Shown here piece after piece: positions 23,399 through 32,195 of a stretch of 43,292 bases of DNA. Under the pieces are notes generated by a model. That model made no database searches and was not told the DNA's origin. It saw only the letters and a program-made list of their open reading frames with translations. The translations under genes were made by a program, and so were the position numbers. Source of the DNA: an aff. Roholtiella sp. LEGE 12411 (GTDB lineage Bacteria > Cyanobacteriota > Cyanobacteriia > Cyanobacteriales > Nostocaceae); contig NZ_JADEXR010000046.1 in assembly GCF_015206995.1 (NCBI RefSeq), positions 1-43,292 of the forward strand, written 5' to 3'. How positions within the stretch are numbered: position 1 is the stretch's first letter; every line of letters starts with the position of its first letter.

Positions 23399-24484
23399 AT
23401 GACTAAGCTGCGCGTGGGGTTACTATTTGGTGGTCGTTCGGGAGAGCATGAAGTCTCGATAAGCTCAGCACGGGCGATCGCTAAAGCCTTGAGTGCAGAG
23501 CAAAATGCTGACAAGTACGAAATACTGCCTTTCTACATCCAAAAAGATGGACGTTGGCTGGTGGGGGAAGCGCCACAAAAAGTTCTAGAAAGTGGCATCC
23601 CGCTACTAGAATCCCAGGAAGAATCAACATCTGAGGAACATCTTTCGTCCCTTAGCCAATGGCAATATCCTTCTGAAGTTGCACAAGTGGATGTGTGGTT
23701 TCCCATTCTCCACGGCCCCAACGGTGAAGACGGTACAATTCAGGGGTTACTTACTCTGATGCAAATCCCCTTTGTTGGTTCTGGGGTGCTAGGTTCCGCA
23801 ATGGGTATGGATAAAATTGCCATGAAAATGGCGTTTGAGCAAGCGGGACTATCACAGGTGAAATACAAGGCGTTAACTAGAGCACAAGTTTGGTCTAATC
23901 CTTGCATATTTCCTAAACTATGTGATGAAATCGAAGCAACATTGAGCTATCCCTGTTTTGTCAAGCCTGCTAATTTGGGTTCATCCGTAGGTATTGCCAA
24001 AGTGCGATCGCGCCAAGAATTAGAAGCAGCATTAGATAAAGCTGCTGGTTATGACCGCCGATTAATTGTAGAAGCTGGTGTCGTAGCTAGGGAAATTGAG
24101 TGTGCAGTTTTAGGAAACGATCAACCTAAAGCCTCTATCGTAGGTGAAATTACGTACAATAGCGATTTTTATGATTACGAAACGAAGTATACTGAAGGTA
24201 GAGCAGATTTACTGATACCTGCATCGTTACCAGATGCGATCGTCCGTCAAATTCAAGACATGGCTTTGCAAGCCTTTGCTGCTGTTGACGCTGCTGGATT
24301 GGCAAGAGTAGACTTTTTCTACGTGGAAGCAACAGGCGAAATATTAATTAACGAAATCAATACTTTACCTGGCTTCACGGCGACGAGTATGTATCCCCAA
24401 CTCTGGGCGCATAGTGGCATCTCCTTTCCAGAATTAGTTGATCAGTTGATTCAACTTGCTCTTGAAAGACATTCTATTGGTTAG
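23399..24484 (+). CDS. ddl: D-alanine--D-alanine ligase
   Basis: A 361-residue ATP-grasp enzyme making the D-Ala-D-Ala dipeptide for peptidoglycan. Typical pieces are [54 protein letters not shown], and the metal-binding end [20 protein letters not shown] then [12 protein letters not shown]. The start given is the ATG before [11 protein letters not shown], with a GAGG element 8-11 bases upstream; TTG at 23375 would add eight unlikely residues. All catalytic segments are intact and length is standard. It is followed 200 bases later by a membrane protein gene on the same strand. Confidence 0.96.
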   Translation: MTKLRVGLLFGGRSGEHEVSISSARAIAKALSAEQNADKYEILPFYIQKDGRWLVGEAPQKVLESGIPLLESQEESTSEEHLSSLSQWQYPSEVAQVDVWFPILHGPNGEDGTIQGLLTLMQIPFVGSGVLGSAMGMDKIAMKMAFEQAGLSQVKYKALTRAQVWSNPCIFPKLCDEIEATLSYPCFVKPANLGSSVGIAKVRSRQELEAALDKAAGYDRRLIVEAGVVAREIECAVLGNDQPKASIVGEITYNSDFYDYETKYTEGRADLLIPASLPDAIVRQIQDMALQAFAAVDAAGLARVDFFYVEATGEILINEINTLPGFTATSMYPQLWAHSGISFPELVDQLIQLALERHSIG

Positions 24485-24685
24485 CTAATAGAATCAGCGA
24501 ATTGGTTTTTAGAGAATTACAGCAAAAAGTAACAAAAAGTACAGATTTTTAGCAAAAAACAGTCAGATTTAGTAGCCTTTGTGTTACAAAAAAGCTACTT
24601 GAATCCAAAATTTTGTTACGGATACCTGATGCTTGGCTCCTCTATTACAATCAGGGACTAGAGGGGTACAAATCTGAAAGTAATC

Positions 24686-25336
24686 ATGGAAAATAGTCAG
24701 AGTGTACAGTACGAGCTAACCCAACTAATAGGGGACACTCCAGAACTGACAAACAGTGAATCGAGACTACTCAAAAACTCTAATGTTCTGATATATCTGG
24801 TTGCACATCATCCTTGGCTATTGTTAACTGGGTTATTAGCCATGTTTTTAGGAGGTGGTGCCTTTGCCATATACAGCCTGGGTCATGTTGGGCGTCTGGC
24901 ACAGGAAGAACCAGAACAAATCCCAGCTGTAGTTGAAAAACCACTCAAAACGCCCTCTGAGAATAGCAACTCTACACCTTTATGGATAGTAGTTGCGATC
25001 GCCCTCAGCTGTGGTAGTGGTTGCTTGATAATTTTCCGGATACTCAATCGGCCAAAGCAACCGCAAAAAGTCCAAAAACATATTAACCGCTATGAGGCAC
25101 ACTTGGCACAGAGCCATTACCCAAGGTTGGAACCACGTCTTCCCAGGAATCCACCAGTTTTTGTGCCACAGCAACAACTGACACCCGTTATGCCGATAGC
25201 ACCTAAAACAAAACACTTGGTAACGGTTCTCCCACCAGAGCACAAGCACCGCCTAGATACGCGCACAGAATCTTTGGCAGACTTAATGGATCTTCGCAAA
25301 GAAAGTTCGTTGTCTGCAATTTTACACAAGTATTAA
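24686..25336 (+). CDS. Two-helix membrane protein of unknown function
   Basis: A 216-residue protein. A polar N-terminus (1-40) is followed by a membrane segment (about 44-66, WLLLTGLLAMFLGGGAFAIY), an acidic linker with EEPEQIPAVVEKPLK, a second membrane segment (about 98-118, PLWIVVAIALSCGSGCLIIF) and a long proline-rich, basic cytosolic tail to the end. I do not recognise a family. It sits 200 bases after ddl, a location that hints at the cell envelope, but this is position only. Upstream TACAAT (about 24644-24649) may be its own -10 box. The 25383-25407 hairpin ends the unit. Confidence 0.75.
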   Translation: MENSQSVQYELTQLIGDTPELTNSESRLLKNSNVLIYLVAHHPWLLLTGLLAMFLGGGAFAIYSLGHVGRLAQEEPEQIPAVVEKPLKTPSENSNSTPLWIVVAIALSCGSGCLIIFRILNRPKQPQKVQKHINRYEAHLAQSHYPRLEPRLPRNPPVFVPQQQLTPVMPIAPKTKHLVTVLPPEHKHRLDTRTESLADLMDLRKESSLSAILHKY

Positions 25337-25382
25337 TACTACTGTAAAATACAAACCTGTTAAATTAATACTTTTTACCAAC

Positions 25383-25407
25383 AAGGGCACGACTATACCG
25401 TGCCCTT
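25383..25407. terminator. Hairpin terminator after the membrane protein gene
   Basis: AAGGGCACG and CGTGCCCTT form a perfect 9-bp stem around a 7-base loop, 46 bases past the stop codon. A T-rich run lies on the left side as well (CTTTTTACC), so it may act in both directions. Confidence 0.6.
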
Positions 25408-25434
25408 ACTTGTGGTGTTTTGAATAAGTCTCTT

Positions 25435-25518
25435 CCCAATGCCCAATGCCCAATGCCCAATGCCCAATGCCCAATGCCCAATGCCCAATGCCCAATCCCC
25501 AATGCCCAATCCCCAATC
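25435..25518. repeat. Heptanucleotide tandem repeat, twelve CCCAAT(G/C) units
   Basis: Eight perfect CCCAATG units are followed by four with C or G in the last place. It is the complement-strand form of the same STRR class as at 6870-6932. Confidence 0.95.
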
Positions 25519-25522
25519 CCTT

Positions 25523-25708
25523 TTACAAACCTGCCAAAATGGCAACCAGTTTCTGATTTACCTGGTTAAATTGTAGAAGATAAACGACTTCAAGGGTATT
25601 GTTATCAGGGTCTACCACGTAATCAAATTTGTTTTGCCAGACAGTATCTACTAAGTTATTTACACAAATAGGAAAGCTATCTATTTCAATAATTTGCAGA
25701 CTATTTAT
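25523..25708 (-). pseudogene. C-terminal remnant of an unidentified protein
   Basis: An open run of 61 codons ends with TAA (25523-25525) and reads SLQIIEIDSFPICVNNLVDT, VWQNKFDYVVDPDNNTLEVV and [19 protein letters not shown]. Its natural composition and the clean stop suggest real protein. An in-frame TAG lies just upstream, and no start codon precedes, so the 5' end has been lost or interrupted. The family is not recognised. Confidence 0.55.
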
Positions 25709-26112
25709 CTAAGCAAATAAATATTAATAATCAAGTTTGACATTTGCTGCAACAGGAAGATTAAGTGTGTATAGATGTTGTTTTTGAAGTACGCGTTAGC
25801 CCCCTAAATAACGAGCAACTTCTGTACACAGTCCTGTTCACTCCAGTGGCAAATGGTAGAGTGGGAGTCTGAAAGCTAACTGATATGCTTCCTCCCACTC
25901 TTTTTTATTAGGAACAAGATGAAAAACTCCACGCCACTTGCGGGATGGAGTTTTTGGGCATGGGGAACTTGGGGCCCCCTCTGGGGATAAGGGGCAATAG
26001 GGAGTGAGGCATAGGAAAGAAGCTACCAATGCCCTCCAATCGTAATTGCTGCCCAGAAACCAGAACTAATTGTCAATCCGGTTAGAGGCGATCGCATGAC
26101 CATCTTGCAATC

Positions 26113-26141
26113 CTGACTTTTCACGGGATGTGGAAAGTCAG
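26113..26141. repeat. 29-bp palindromic repeat, copy 1
   Basis: CTGACTTTTCAC, a GGGAT loop, and GTGGAAAGTCAG: 12-bp arms with one mismatch. The perfect copy lies at 28539-28567. Confidence 0.85.
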
Positions 26142-26148
26142 CGTTAAG

Positions 26149-26281
26149 ATGGGTATTTCAATGTTTCCAAGGAATTCATCTTTTGATTTTAAATGGACTT
26201 GTGTGTACACCGTAGGTACACGCCGGAGGGGGAAGCGGTGGCGGTGGCCCAGATAATGAGGCGGTTTCGGTGCAGAAGTGA
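26149..26281 (+). pseudogene. Possible frame-shifted small Gly-rich gene
   Basis: ATG at 26149 opens MGISMFPRNSSFDFKWTCVY and then becomes an Arg/Trp-rich stretch. The frame one base over instead gives AGGGSGGGGPDNEAVSVQK with a stop at about 26281. A single base change in length near 26225 would join the two into a natural short protein with a glycine-rich tail. This is suggestive only; neither half is recognised. Confidence 0.3.
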
Positions 26282-26540
26282 ATACTGCTCACTATGTCAA
26301 CTACCTGCATATATAATTACAAATATAAATTTGTTATCAAGCAACTAGCATAGTATTAAATGTTTAAATGATGGTTATTAACTGTCTCAACTGTCCTTGC
26401 ATTCTCCTAAAAATCGTGGCACAGTTAGAACCATAACGTATTGGGATTATTCAATAGTCTAGTGATTTACGCCGTGCTGTACTAGTTACTGAAGAACCAA
26501 CACTATTTAATGGTCGGGAAAACAACAGAAAAAAAATAAC

Positions 26541-26894
26541 GTGTCTTCTCCTGTTATAGATTTCCGTATTAGCAAATCCTCTAGCCCAAATGTGGATGAA
26601 ACTCGTATCACAGACCTGATACCCAAAACTGCTATTCCTTACCCAGAACTTACGGCTGGTACATATAACTTTAATCCAGTTCTACCTGACCAATTTGACC
26701 CATTGATCAATAATGCCTTCAACCCACCAATCACAGTAGAAGTTGCCAATCAACAAGTCCCGGCCGGAGTCATTTTTGATGTAATTGCTACAGGTAATGG
26801 CTTAGGCCAAACACCTAACTCACTGAAACTCACAACTGCTTTAACAAAAGTAGCGCCTCCTAATGCTAATGGGTGTTATCAGATTGTGCAGTAA
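26541..26894 (+). CDS. Hypothetical protein, 117 residues
   Basis: The GTG start follows an A-rich stretch. The protein is proline- and asparagine-rich, MSSPVIDFRISKSSSPNVDE at the start, YPELTAGTYNFNPVLPDQFD in the middle, and a single C near the end (ANGCYQIVQ). No signal peptide, membrane span or known motif is seen; it could be beta-rich. I do not recognise a family. It has no coupled neighbour: 1.2 kb of gene-poor DNA precedes it and a MITE follows 46 bases later. Confidence 0.55.
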   Translation: MSSPVIDFRISKSSSPNVDETRITDLIPKTAIPYPELTAGTYNFNPVLPDQFDPLINNAFNPPITVEVANQQVPAGVIFDVIATGNGLGQTPNSLKLTTALTKVAPPNANGCYQIVQ

Positions 26895-26940
26895 GCAGTA
26901 TCAACTTAGTCAGGCATTTTTAGCCATAGGAATCTTATTT

Positions 26941-27152
26941 AGGGCTTGCTGAATAAGTCTCTCAAGCAAATGTAGAAGCCACACAGCTTACAAAATACTT
27001 GTTTCATCGCTCAGTTTCAGAATTTACCCAGCGATCGCTAACGATTGTGCAAGGGTTTTGAGACTTTAGATGTTATGACCTTGCACTTGTTTGTTGGAAA
27101 AAGGCTTAAAATCCTTATCTAGTCTATATTACAATTCTATTCAGCAAGCCCT
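26941..27152. mobile_element. MITE with AGGGCTTGCTGAATA ends
   Basis: AGGGCTTGCTGAATA (26941-26955) is repeated inverted and without mismatch at 27138-27152. ATTT flanks both ends (26937-26940 and 27153-27156), a likely target duplication (TATTTA if the outer A/T is counted as flank). The 212 bases have no coding capacity, so it is a non-autonomous element that needs a transposase in trans. Confidence 0.75.
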
Positions 27153-27226
27153 ATTTAATTTTTGAAAAAACCGTATAACTATTGAAGCGGAAGTGGCTGA
27201 TTCAATCAGACCCGCTTCAGTAGCTA

Positions 27227-27370
27227 TTAATGAGCAGCGCACTGTATGGCAATTTCTGTCATCCTTACCAATTGAGGATCGTCGGCGGTAATCTCCTCTC
27301 CCTTCACTAAACGCTTGAGAAGATCATGCAAACCTAAATTAAACCGCGCTAACCACCGCTTAGTTTTATC
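27227..27370 (-). pseudogene. C-terminal remnant of an unidentified protein
   Basis: Forty-seven codons read DKTKRWLARFNLGLHDLLKR, LVKGEEITADDPQLVRMTEI and AIQCAAH before TAA. This is a strongly protein-like amphipathic helical end. An in-frame TAA precedes it at 27371-27373; the adjoining frame (27374-27570, containing RYRPKVPFHIWVAPRPPFGY) might be the other half, displaced by a frameshift. I do not recognise the family. Confidence 0.55.
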
Positions 27371-27600
27371 TTAGTGGCGTTGGTTTCCTTGTAGCCGAAT
27401 GGGGGACGAGGGGCAACCCAGATGTGGAACGGAACTTTGGGACGATAGCGCCATAATTGTTGAGAATATTCTGTAGCAAATTGTAATACAGGATGAAATA
27501 CACCGAATACGGCTTCAATTTGAGATGTAATTATTATGGCTGTAAATACAGATAGAATATTATTAATCACTTCAAATCAATTTCAAAAAAAACAAATTGA

Positions 27601-28509
27601 ATGACTCGATTTGTACATGATGAATTTGCCAAGGATTATCTAGAAGAACTGTTAAAACCTTATGGGGAAGTAAAATCATCATCAAAAATCTCAGGAGAGA
27701 TCAAAGAAATTGATGTGTTATTTACTCCTTCAGCACAGCAAACTTCTAATCTAGAATTGTTAGGGTTACTAGGAAGATTTGCAGAATTTCCGGCAATATT
27801 AGAACCCTTTCGCAATGCAGCTTCTGGTGATGAAATCTGTGATTGTATTCAAAAGTTATTAGAAGTAAAATCTGGATTGCGACGAGATGCTAAAGCAAAT
27901 AAAACCAAACTCCAGGATTCAAATATTCCTAAACTATGGGTTCTGACTCCAACTGCATCCCCAGCATTACTATCGAGCTTTAATGTTAATCAGAAATCGG
28001 AGTGGCTACCAGGGATATACTTTTTAGGTGATGCTCTACGGACAGCAATTGTTGCTATTCATCAACTACTGCAAATACCGGAAACGTTGTGGCTAAGAAT
28101 ACTGGGTAGAGGAAGCACACAGTCACAAGCAATTATTGAGTTGCAAGCTTTACCATCAAATCACCCATACAAGCAAGTGACGCTAGAATTGGTTTACAAC
28201 CTACGCGAAAATTTAAGAATCAACCAAAATTTAGAATTAGATGACACAGAGTTAATTATGAGATTAGAACCACTTTATCAGCAAGACCGTGAAAGAGCCA
28301 AACAAGAAGGAAAAAAAGAAGGAAAAGAAGAAGGACAACAGGATTTAATTATACGTCAACTAAATCGTCGTTTTGGTGAAATTGATGCATCGTTGATTGA
28401 ACAAGTTCGAGGATTATCTATTGAGCAATTGTCTACTTTAGGAGAGGCGTTATTAGATTTTTCTGTAGTGGCGGATTTAGAAGTTTGGATGAACCAGCAA
28501 GCCGGATAA
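27601..28509 (+). CDS. DUF4351 domain protein
   Basis: A 302-residue protein. The first 200 residues contain EIKEIDVLFTPSAQ (an E/D pair) and a PD-(D/E)XK-like arrangement, IKEIDVLF...LLEVKSGLRR, with E-x-K in LEVKS. After a charged EGKKEGKEEGQQ linker (about 236-247) comes the DUF4351 domain LIIRQLNRRFGEIDASLIEQ, VRGLSIEQLSTLGEALLDFS to the end. Such proteins are abundant in cyanobacteria and are related to Rpn/DUF2887-type putative nucleases. Function is not established. The ATG directly follows an A-rich tract, without a clear ribosome binding site. Confidence 0.88.
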   Translation: MTRFVHDEFAKDYLEELLKPYGEVKSSSKISGEIKEIDVLFTPSAQQTSNLELLGLLGRFAEFPAILEPFRNAASGDEICDCIQKLLEVKSGLRRDAKANKTKLQDSNIPKLWVLTPTASPALLSSFNVNQKSEWLPGIYFLGDALRTAIVAIHQLLQIPETLWLRILGRGSTQSQAIIELQALPSNHPYKQVTLELVYNLRENLRINQNLELDDTELIMRLEPLYQQDRERAKQEGKKEGKEEGQQDLIIRQLNRRFGEIDASLIEQVRGLSIEQLSTLGEALLDFSVVADLEVWMNQQAG

Positions 28510-28538
28510 TAACGCAACCTACACCGCCATCAGCCAAT

Positions 28539-28567
28539 CTGACTTTTCACGGGATGTGAAAAGTCAG
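28539..28567. repeat. 29-bp palindromic repeat, copy 2
   Basis: CTGACTTTTCAC / GGGAT / GTGAAAAGTCAG, perfect 12-bp arms. It lies 30 bases after the DUF4351 stop and could serve as its terminator. Copy 1 is at 26113-26141. Confidence 0.85.
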
Positions 28568-28614
28568 TCTTGCAATCAAGTCATGATGGTGGGGGGTATC
28601 AAAGATTCGTTTTC

Positions 28615-28751
28615 AGGACTTACGCAAAATACCTCTCAAACTCTCATTTCTCTGTGCTGCGCCAGTTGCTACAACGGGGCGAACCCCCGCAACGCACTGG
28701 CTTCTCTGTGCCTCTGCGGTTTGATTCTTCCGTAACTTGTGCGTAAATCCT
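28615..28751. mobile_element. MITE with AGGACTTACGCA ends, second copy
   Basis: AGGACTTACGCA (28615-28626) and TGCGTAAATCCT (28740-28751) are inverted repeats with one mismatch; the ends match the element at 21533-21712. The inside differs, carrying a palindromic module (28661-28701). It is non-coding. Confidence 0.7.
28661..28701. repeat. About 40-bp palindromic module, copy 2
   Basis: GCCAGTTGCTACAACGGGGC then GAACCCCCGCAACGCACTGGC. Its arms GCCAGTTGC and GCACTGGC and the GGGG/CCCC core fold on themselves. It sits inside the MITE at 28615-28751. Confidence 0.7.
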
Positions 28752-28884
28752 GGTTTTGACAGAGGAACCGCCATAAGTGCTCTCGTGAAACAATTAAGGG
28801 GCAATAATAAAAATATGAATTTCTCTTGATGCAAATATTAGAAAAGCTAATTTTCTTGTAAAGAAGTACGAAGTGGGTAGAACA

Positions 28885-30138
28885 ATGAACGCTCAGGGAC
28901 GTAAGTCAGGGGTACAAACCCAGGGACAATGGATGCATCAGAGTAGTAATCCAAAAGATTGGTCATGGAAATTCTGGCCCGCTGTACCACTTTACCCATA
29001 TAGCAAGCGTCGGACATTGTGTCGAGAAATAGTTAAAGATACTATCTGGACATTTGATCAGCTTCACGGCATTCTCTACACAATCGTGCCGATTCGGATG
29101 ACTGTAGTCAAACTAGAAATAGGTGGTCTTTTGGTCTATGCACCGGTTGCTCCAACCCTAGAGTGTGTGCGCTTGGTTAACGAGTTGGTGATCAAGCACG
29201 GTGACGTTAAGTATATTATTCTGCCAACTAGCTCTGGATTGGAACATAAGGTATTCGTTGGCCCTTTTGCCAGACACTTTTCCCAAGCGCAAGTTTTCGT
29301 TGCGCCGCACCAGTGGAGCTTCCCGCTAAACCTGCCACTGCATTGGCTTGGCTTTCCCCAAGAACGCACCCAGGTGCTTCCAGAGAATAAAAGCCTTGCT
29401 CCCTTTATTGATGAGTTCGACTATGAAGTGCTGGACATCAACCTGGGACGGGGAGCTTTTACAGAGGTTGCTTTTTTGCATAAGCGATCGCACACTCTAC
29501 TAGTAACTGATTCTGTACTGTCTGTACCAGAAGATCCGCCTGAGATCACCCAATTCGACCCTTACCCATTGTTATTTCACGCTAGAGACAATGCCTTGGA
29601 GATTATTGAGGACAGTCAAGCAAATCGCCGCAAGGGATGGCAACGCATCTCACTGTTTGCCATTTACTTTTGTCCAAGTGCCTTGGAAATAACTAAACCG
29701 GGGCAAATGTTCAGCGATGCGCTCAAAGCGCCACAGCACTCACTAAAAGCATACTTCGGGTTATTTCCATTTCGATGGCAAGATAACTGGAAGCAGTCAT
29801 TCGATGCTCTACGGGGAGACGGGCGTCCATTTGTAGCACCGATTCTGCAAATCCTCATTCTTCCGCAAGCACCGAGACAAGTACTCAATTGGGCTGATAA
29901 TATTGCTAAGTGGGATTTTCAGCAGATTATTTCTTGTCATTTTGACTCGGTAACTGAGGCGAGTCCGCGTCAATTTCGACAGGCATTCACTTTCCTCGAA
30001 AAGCAACCCTCGATGAGTGAGGACTCATCTGGAAGCACAATTCAGCCGCTGTTAGAGAAAGACTTGAAATTCATCAGGGAACTAGAGGCGGATCTGGTTA
30101 GGCGAGGCATTGCGACGCCAGTCAAGGAGAAAGTTTGA
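28885..30138 (+). CDS. DUF4336 domain protein
   Basis: A 417-residue protein with the cyanobacteria/plastid-type DUF4336 sequence: WFW-rich KDWSWKFWPAVPLYPYSKRR, TIWTFDQLHGILYTIVPIRM, TSSGLEHKVFVGPFARHF, HKRSHTLLVTDSVLSVPEDP and the HFDS end region. The order H...D...H resembles a metallo-beta-lactamase-like fold, an idea from family memory and not from a full motif. Function is unknown. The ATG at 28885 is chosen over a GTG at 28873 because four extra residues are not family-like; neither has a strong ribosome binding site. It is a single gene between a MITE and the nucleotidyltransferase gene. Confidence 0.88.
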   Translation: MNAQGRKSGVQTQGQWMHQSSNPKDWSWKFWPAVPLYPYSKRRTLCREIVKDTIWTFDQLHGILYTIVPIRMTVVKLEIGGLLVYAPVAPTLECVRLVNELVIKHGDVKYIILPTSSGLEHKVFVGPFARHFSQAQVFVAPHQWSFPLNLPLHWLGFPQERTQVLPENKSLAPFIDEFDYEVLDINLGRGAFTEVAFLHKRSHTLLVTDSVLSVPEDPPEITQFDPYPLLFHARDNALEIIEDSQANRRKGWQRISLFAIYFCPSALEITKPGQMFSDALKAPQHSLKAYFGLFPFRWQDNWKQSFDALRGDGRPFVAPILQILILPQAPRQVLNWADNIAKWDFQQIISCHFDSVTEASPRQFRQAFTFLEKQPSMSEDSSGSTIQPLLEKDLKFIRELEADLVRRGIATPVKEKV

Positions 30139-30194
30139 TGCTCCCCCACTTCAGAAGTTTGGAGATGAATAATGGTTTGAATTGAATTTATCTC

Positions 30195-30731
30195 TTATGC
30201 CAAACGCAGATAAGGACACTTTTGCAAAAACCCAGATGCTTTATTGTGAGCATCTAGGTTATGAGTGTGTGTTGGTGTAGGTCTAATAATGCCACCGAAG
30301 AGATCATCCAACCCATAGGGTGTAAAAAATTGCCATTGTCCTTGTGTATCTAGTCGAACTCCTACAGCAGTAGCGGTGTGCAGCCAATCTGTGATGCCAT
30401 CTTCTGTACTTGTGTAGGCTCTGTAACCAAGACGCCAACGCGCAAAGCTGGCTTGATTTTTCACATCAAACTGCTCATTCTGAAATCGTTTTGTTAAAGT
30501 TGCCTTTGCGGCTAGTTCTTGGGAACGGTTTCCCTCAATATCAAAGAATGCAATATCAAAATCTTTGATACCTAATGCACATTCATTGCCAAAGATTGAA
30601 TGCCAAACTGTATTGCGGACTGCACCCCCTGCTAACCACCAGTTCGGCAAGTTAAGTTGAGCGATCGCAGGTAATACTGCACCAATAATTGTATCAGCTA
30701 AGATCGTCTGTAGGCGAGTGTTACTATTCAT
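30195..30731 (-). CDS. Nucleotidyltransferase family protein (NTP_transf_6)
   Basis: A 178-residue soluble protein. WWLAGGAVRNTVWHSIFG (about 31-48) and IKDFDIAFFDI (about 56-66) carry the GG....R and D-x-D acids of a nucleotidyltransferase fold. The C-terminal FFTPYGLDDLFGGIIRPTPT and the CPYLRL end match the PF06042-type group. The donor nucleotide and target are unknown. It is convergent with the DUF4336 gene (56-base gap) and divergent from the pRiA4b ORF-3-like gene. Family call is fairly firm; function is inferred. Confidence 0.86.
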   Translation of the reverse strand: MNSNTRLQTILADTIIGAVLPAIAQLNLPNWWLAGGAVRNTVWHSIFGNECALGIKDFDIAFFDIEGNRSQELAAKATLTKRFQNEQFDVKNQASFARWRLGYRAYTSTEDGITDWLHTATAVGVRLDTQGQWQFFTPYGLDDLFGGIIRPTPTHTHNLDAHNKASGFLQKCPYLRLA

Positions 30732-30926
30732 ATCAAATTCCTGGGATTGTCAAGTAGAAGGTGAAAATATTATCATTCATATTTCACAAAGCTTACGGTG
30801 TTTTTAGTACTACTGTGATCCCTGATGGGTCGATGTTTATCAGGACAAATTCTGTAGTCATAGTATAAAGAGAACAAGGTTGCACGCAAGGATCAATTGT
30901 GAATTTAAAATTGAAAATTTTTATTT

Positions 30927-32195
30927 ATGGAAGACTTATTTGCGCGGCTAGAACGCACACTAAATCCTCAACTGCCTTCCCTAACAGAGTCACAAAAACA
31001 ACTATTGCAAGAACTCAGCATCAATGAAAATCAACCCGGTACAATTGGGCACGATTTTCAAACACTGATAGATTTCTTGCAACCAAATGGGGTAGAAGTT
31101 AGTAGTGTTAATAATCTTTTACCATTAAAAGTATTATCAGAAATTAATTCTCAGTTAAGTCACCCAATTGAAAATAAACTCAAACGTCCTGTACAAAAAT
31201 CATATCCCTACATTAATGGACTCTATTTGTTATTACGCAGTTCTGGGATAGCTCAAATTAGATCCCAAGGAAAGAAGCAGATTTTAGTATTAGACGAAAC
31301 CACCTTGAAATCATGGTTAAGCCTTAACCCAACAGAACGCTATTTCAACCTAATAGAGGCCTGGTTGATTTGGGGAAATAGCGAAATTTTAGGTGAACAC
31401 CAAGACTCATTCGGTAATTTATTTAGGTGCATTCAGTTTTGGACTCGCATCCCAGATAAAGGTTTAAAATTTGCTAAATATGAAGAGCAACAAAATATTA
31501 GTTATTACCCTAGTCTTCATAATGTTGCCCTGTTAGAGTTATTCGGATTGCTATCTATCAAACAAGGAAAACCACAAGAAGGCAAAGGTTGGCGCATTGC
31601 CAGTTTACAACGCTTGCCTTTTGGTGACGCTCTTTTGCACTTCCTATTTCCGATTGGTATCCGAGGGGAGTTACAGGATGATGTCGATGTGACTTTTGGA
31701 AAATTGCAGTCATATCTACAAGCATTTTTTCCAGAGTGGAAGCATAATTTATGTGTGTCAAAGCAAGGCTTCACAGATGGTATTTATATTTTTAAAGTAT
31801 CAGTTTCCCGTTCTTGGCGACGCATTGCTATACCAGCGCAAAAACCATTAAGCTGGTTAGCCGAGACGATTCTTGATGCTTTTGACTTTGATTATGACCA
31901 TCTGTATGAGTTTAGTTATAAAGACCGTTTTGGCCGCACAATCAAGATTTGTCATCCATACCTGGAAACACCACCATTCGCAGATCAAGTGCAAATTGGT
32001 GACTTGCCTTTAGAACCTGGTACTAGAATGACCTATCTTTATGATTTTGGTGATAACTGGGAATTTGATGTGCAATTAGAAGCAATTAATCCACCGGATA
32101 AAAAAATTAAAAAAGCCAAGATTTTGGAAATTCATGGAAATGCACCTCAGCAGTATTGGAGTGAGAATAATGAATTGAATGAAAACGAGGAGTAG
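30927..32195 (+). CDS. IS1096 TnpR/pRiA4b ORF-3-like protein
   Basis: A 422-residue protein. The last 150 residues hold the pRiA4b ORF-3/IS1096-passenger domain: IYIFKVSVSRSWRRIAIPAQ, LSWLAETILDAFDFDYDHLY then EFSY and MTYLYDFGDNWEFDVQLEAI. Proteins with this domain sit in plasmids and integrated elements; their biochemical role is unknown. The N-terminal 270 residues are a helical region with no motif that I recognise. No transposase adjoins, so mobility is not supported here. The gene is divergent from the nucleotidyltransferase gene and followed by a hairpin (32204-32223). Confidence 0.88.
   Translation: MEDLFARLERTLNPQLPSLTESQKQLLQELSINENQPGTIGHDFQTLIDFLQPNGVEVSSVNNLLPLKVLSEINSQLSHPIENKLKRPVQKSYPYINGLYLLLRSSGIAQIRSQGKKQILVLDETTLKSWLSLNPTERYFNLIEAWLIWGNSEILGEHQDSFGNLFRCIQFWTRIPDKGLKFAKYEEQQNISYYPSLHNVALLELFGLLSIKQGKPQEGKGWRIASLQRLPFGDALLHFLFPIGIRGELQDDVDVTFGKLQSYLQAFFPEWKHNLCVSKQGFTDGIYIFKVSVSRSWRRIAIPAQKPLSWLAETILDAFDFDYDHLYEFSYKDRFGRTIKICHPYLETPPFADQVQIGDLPLEPGTRMTYLYDFGDNWEFDVQLEAINPPDKKIKKAKILEIHGNAPQQYWSENNELNENEE

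Larger units (their letters stand above)
25337..26540. other. 1.2-kb gene-poor region with repeats and gene remnants
   Basis: No intact gene is accepted here. In order it contains a terminator hairpin, a heptamer array, the end of a lost gene (25523-25708), non-coding DNA to about 26110, a palindromic repeat (26113-26141), and a Gly-rich coding fragment (26149-26281). AT-rich sequence and the start region of the 26541 gene close it. Confidence 0.6.
26895..27600. other. Intergenic region with a MITE and a broken gene
   Basis: It contains the MITE at 26941-27152, a hairpin TGAAGCGG/CCGCTTCA (27183-27219) and the C-terminal gene fragment at 27227-27370. The minus-strand frame 27349-27570 has plausible stretches but no family. 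From about 27540 the sequence is AT-rich and leads into the DUF4351 gene. Confidence 0.6.

Noticed and set aside
25838-26029. Minus-strand frame in the gene-poor region
   Set aside because: Proline-rich low-complexity translation over repeat DNA, without start signals.
27349-27570. Minus-strand frame next to the 27227 fragment as an intact gene
   Set aside because: Overlaps a better protein-like frame and ends abruptly; at most it is the displaced half of the same broken gene.
30927-32195. Evidence of an IS1096-type transposon
   Set aside because: Only the passenger-type domain is present; no transposase, terminal repeats or target duplication flank it.
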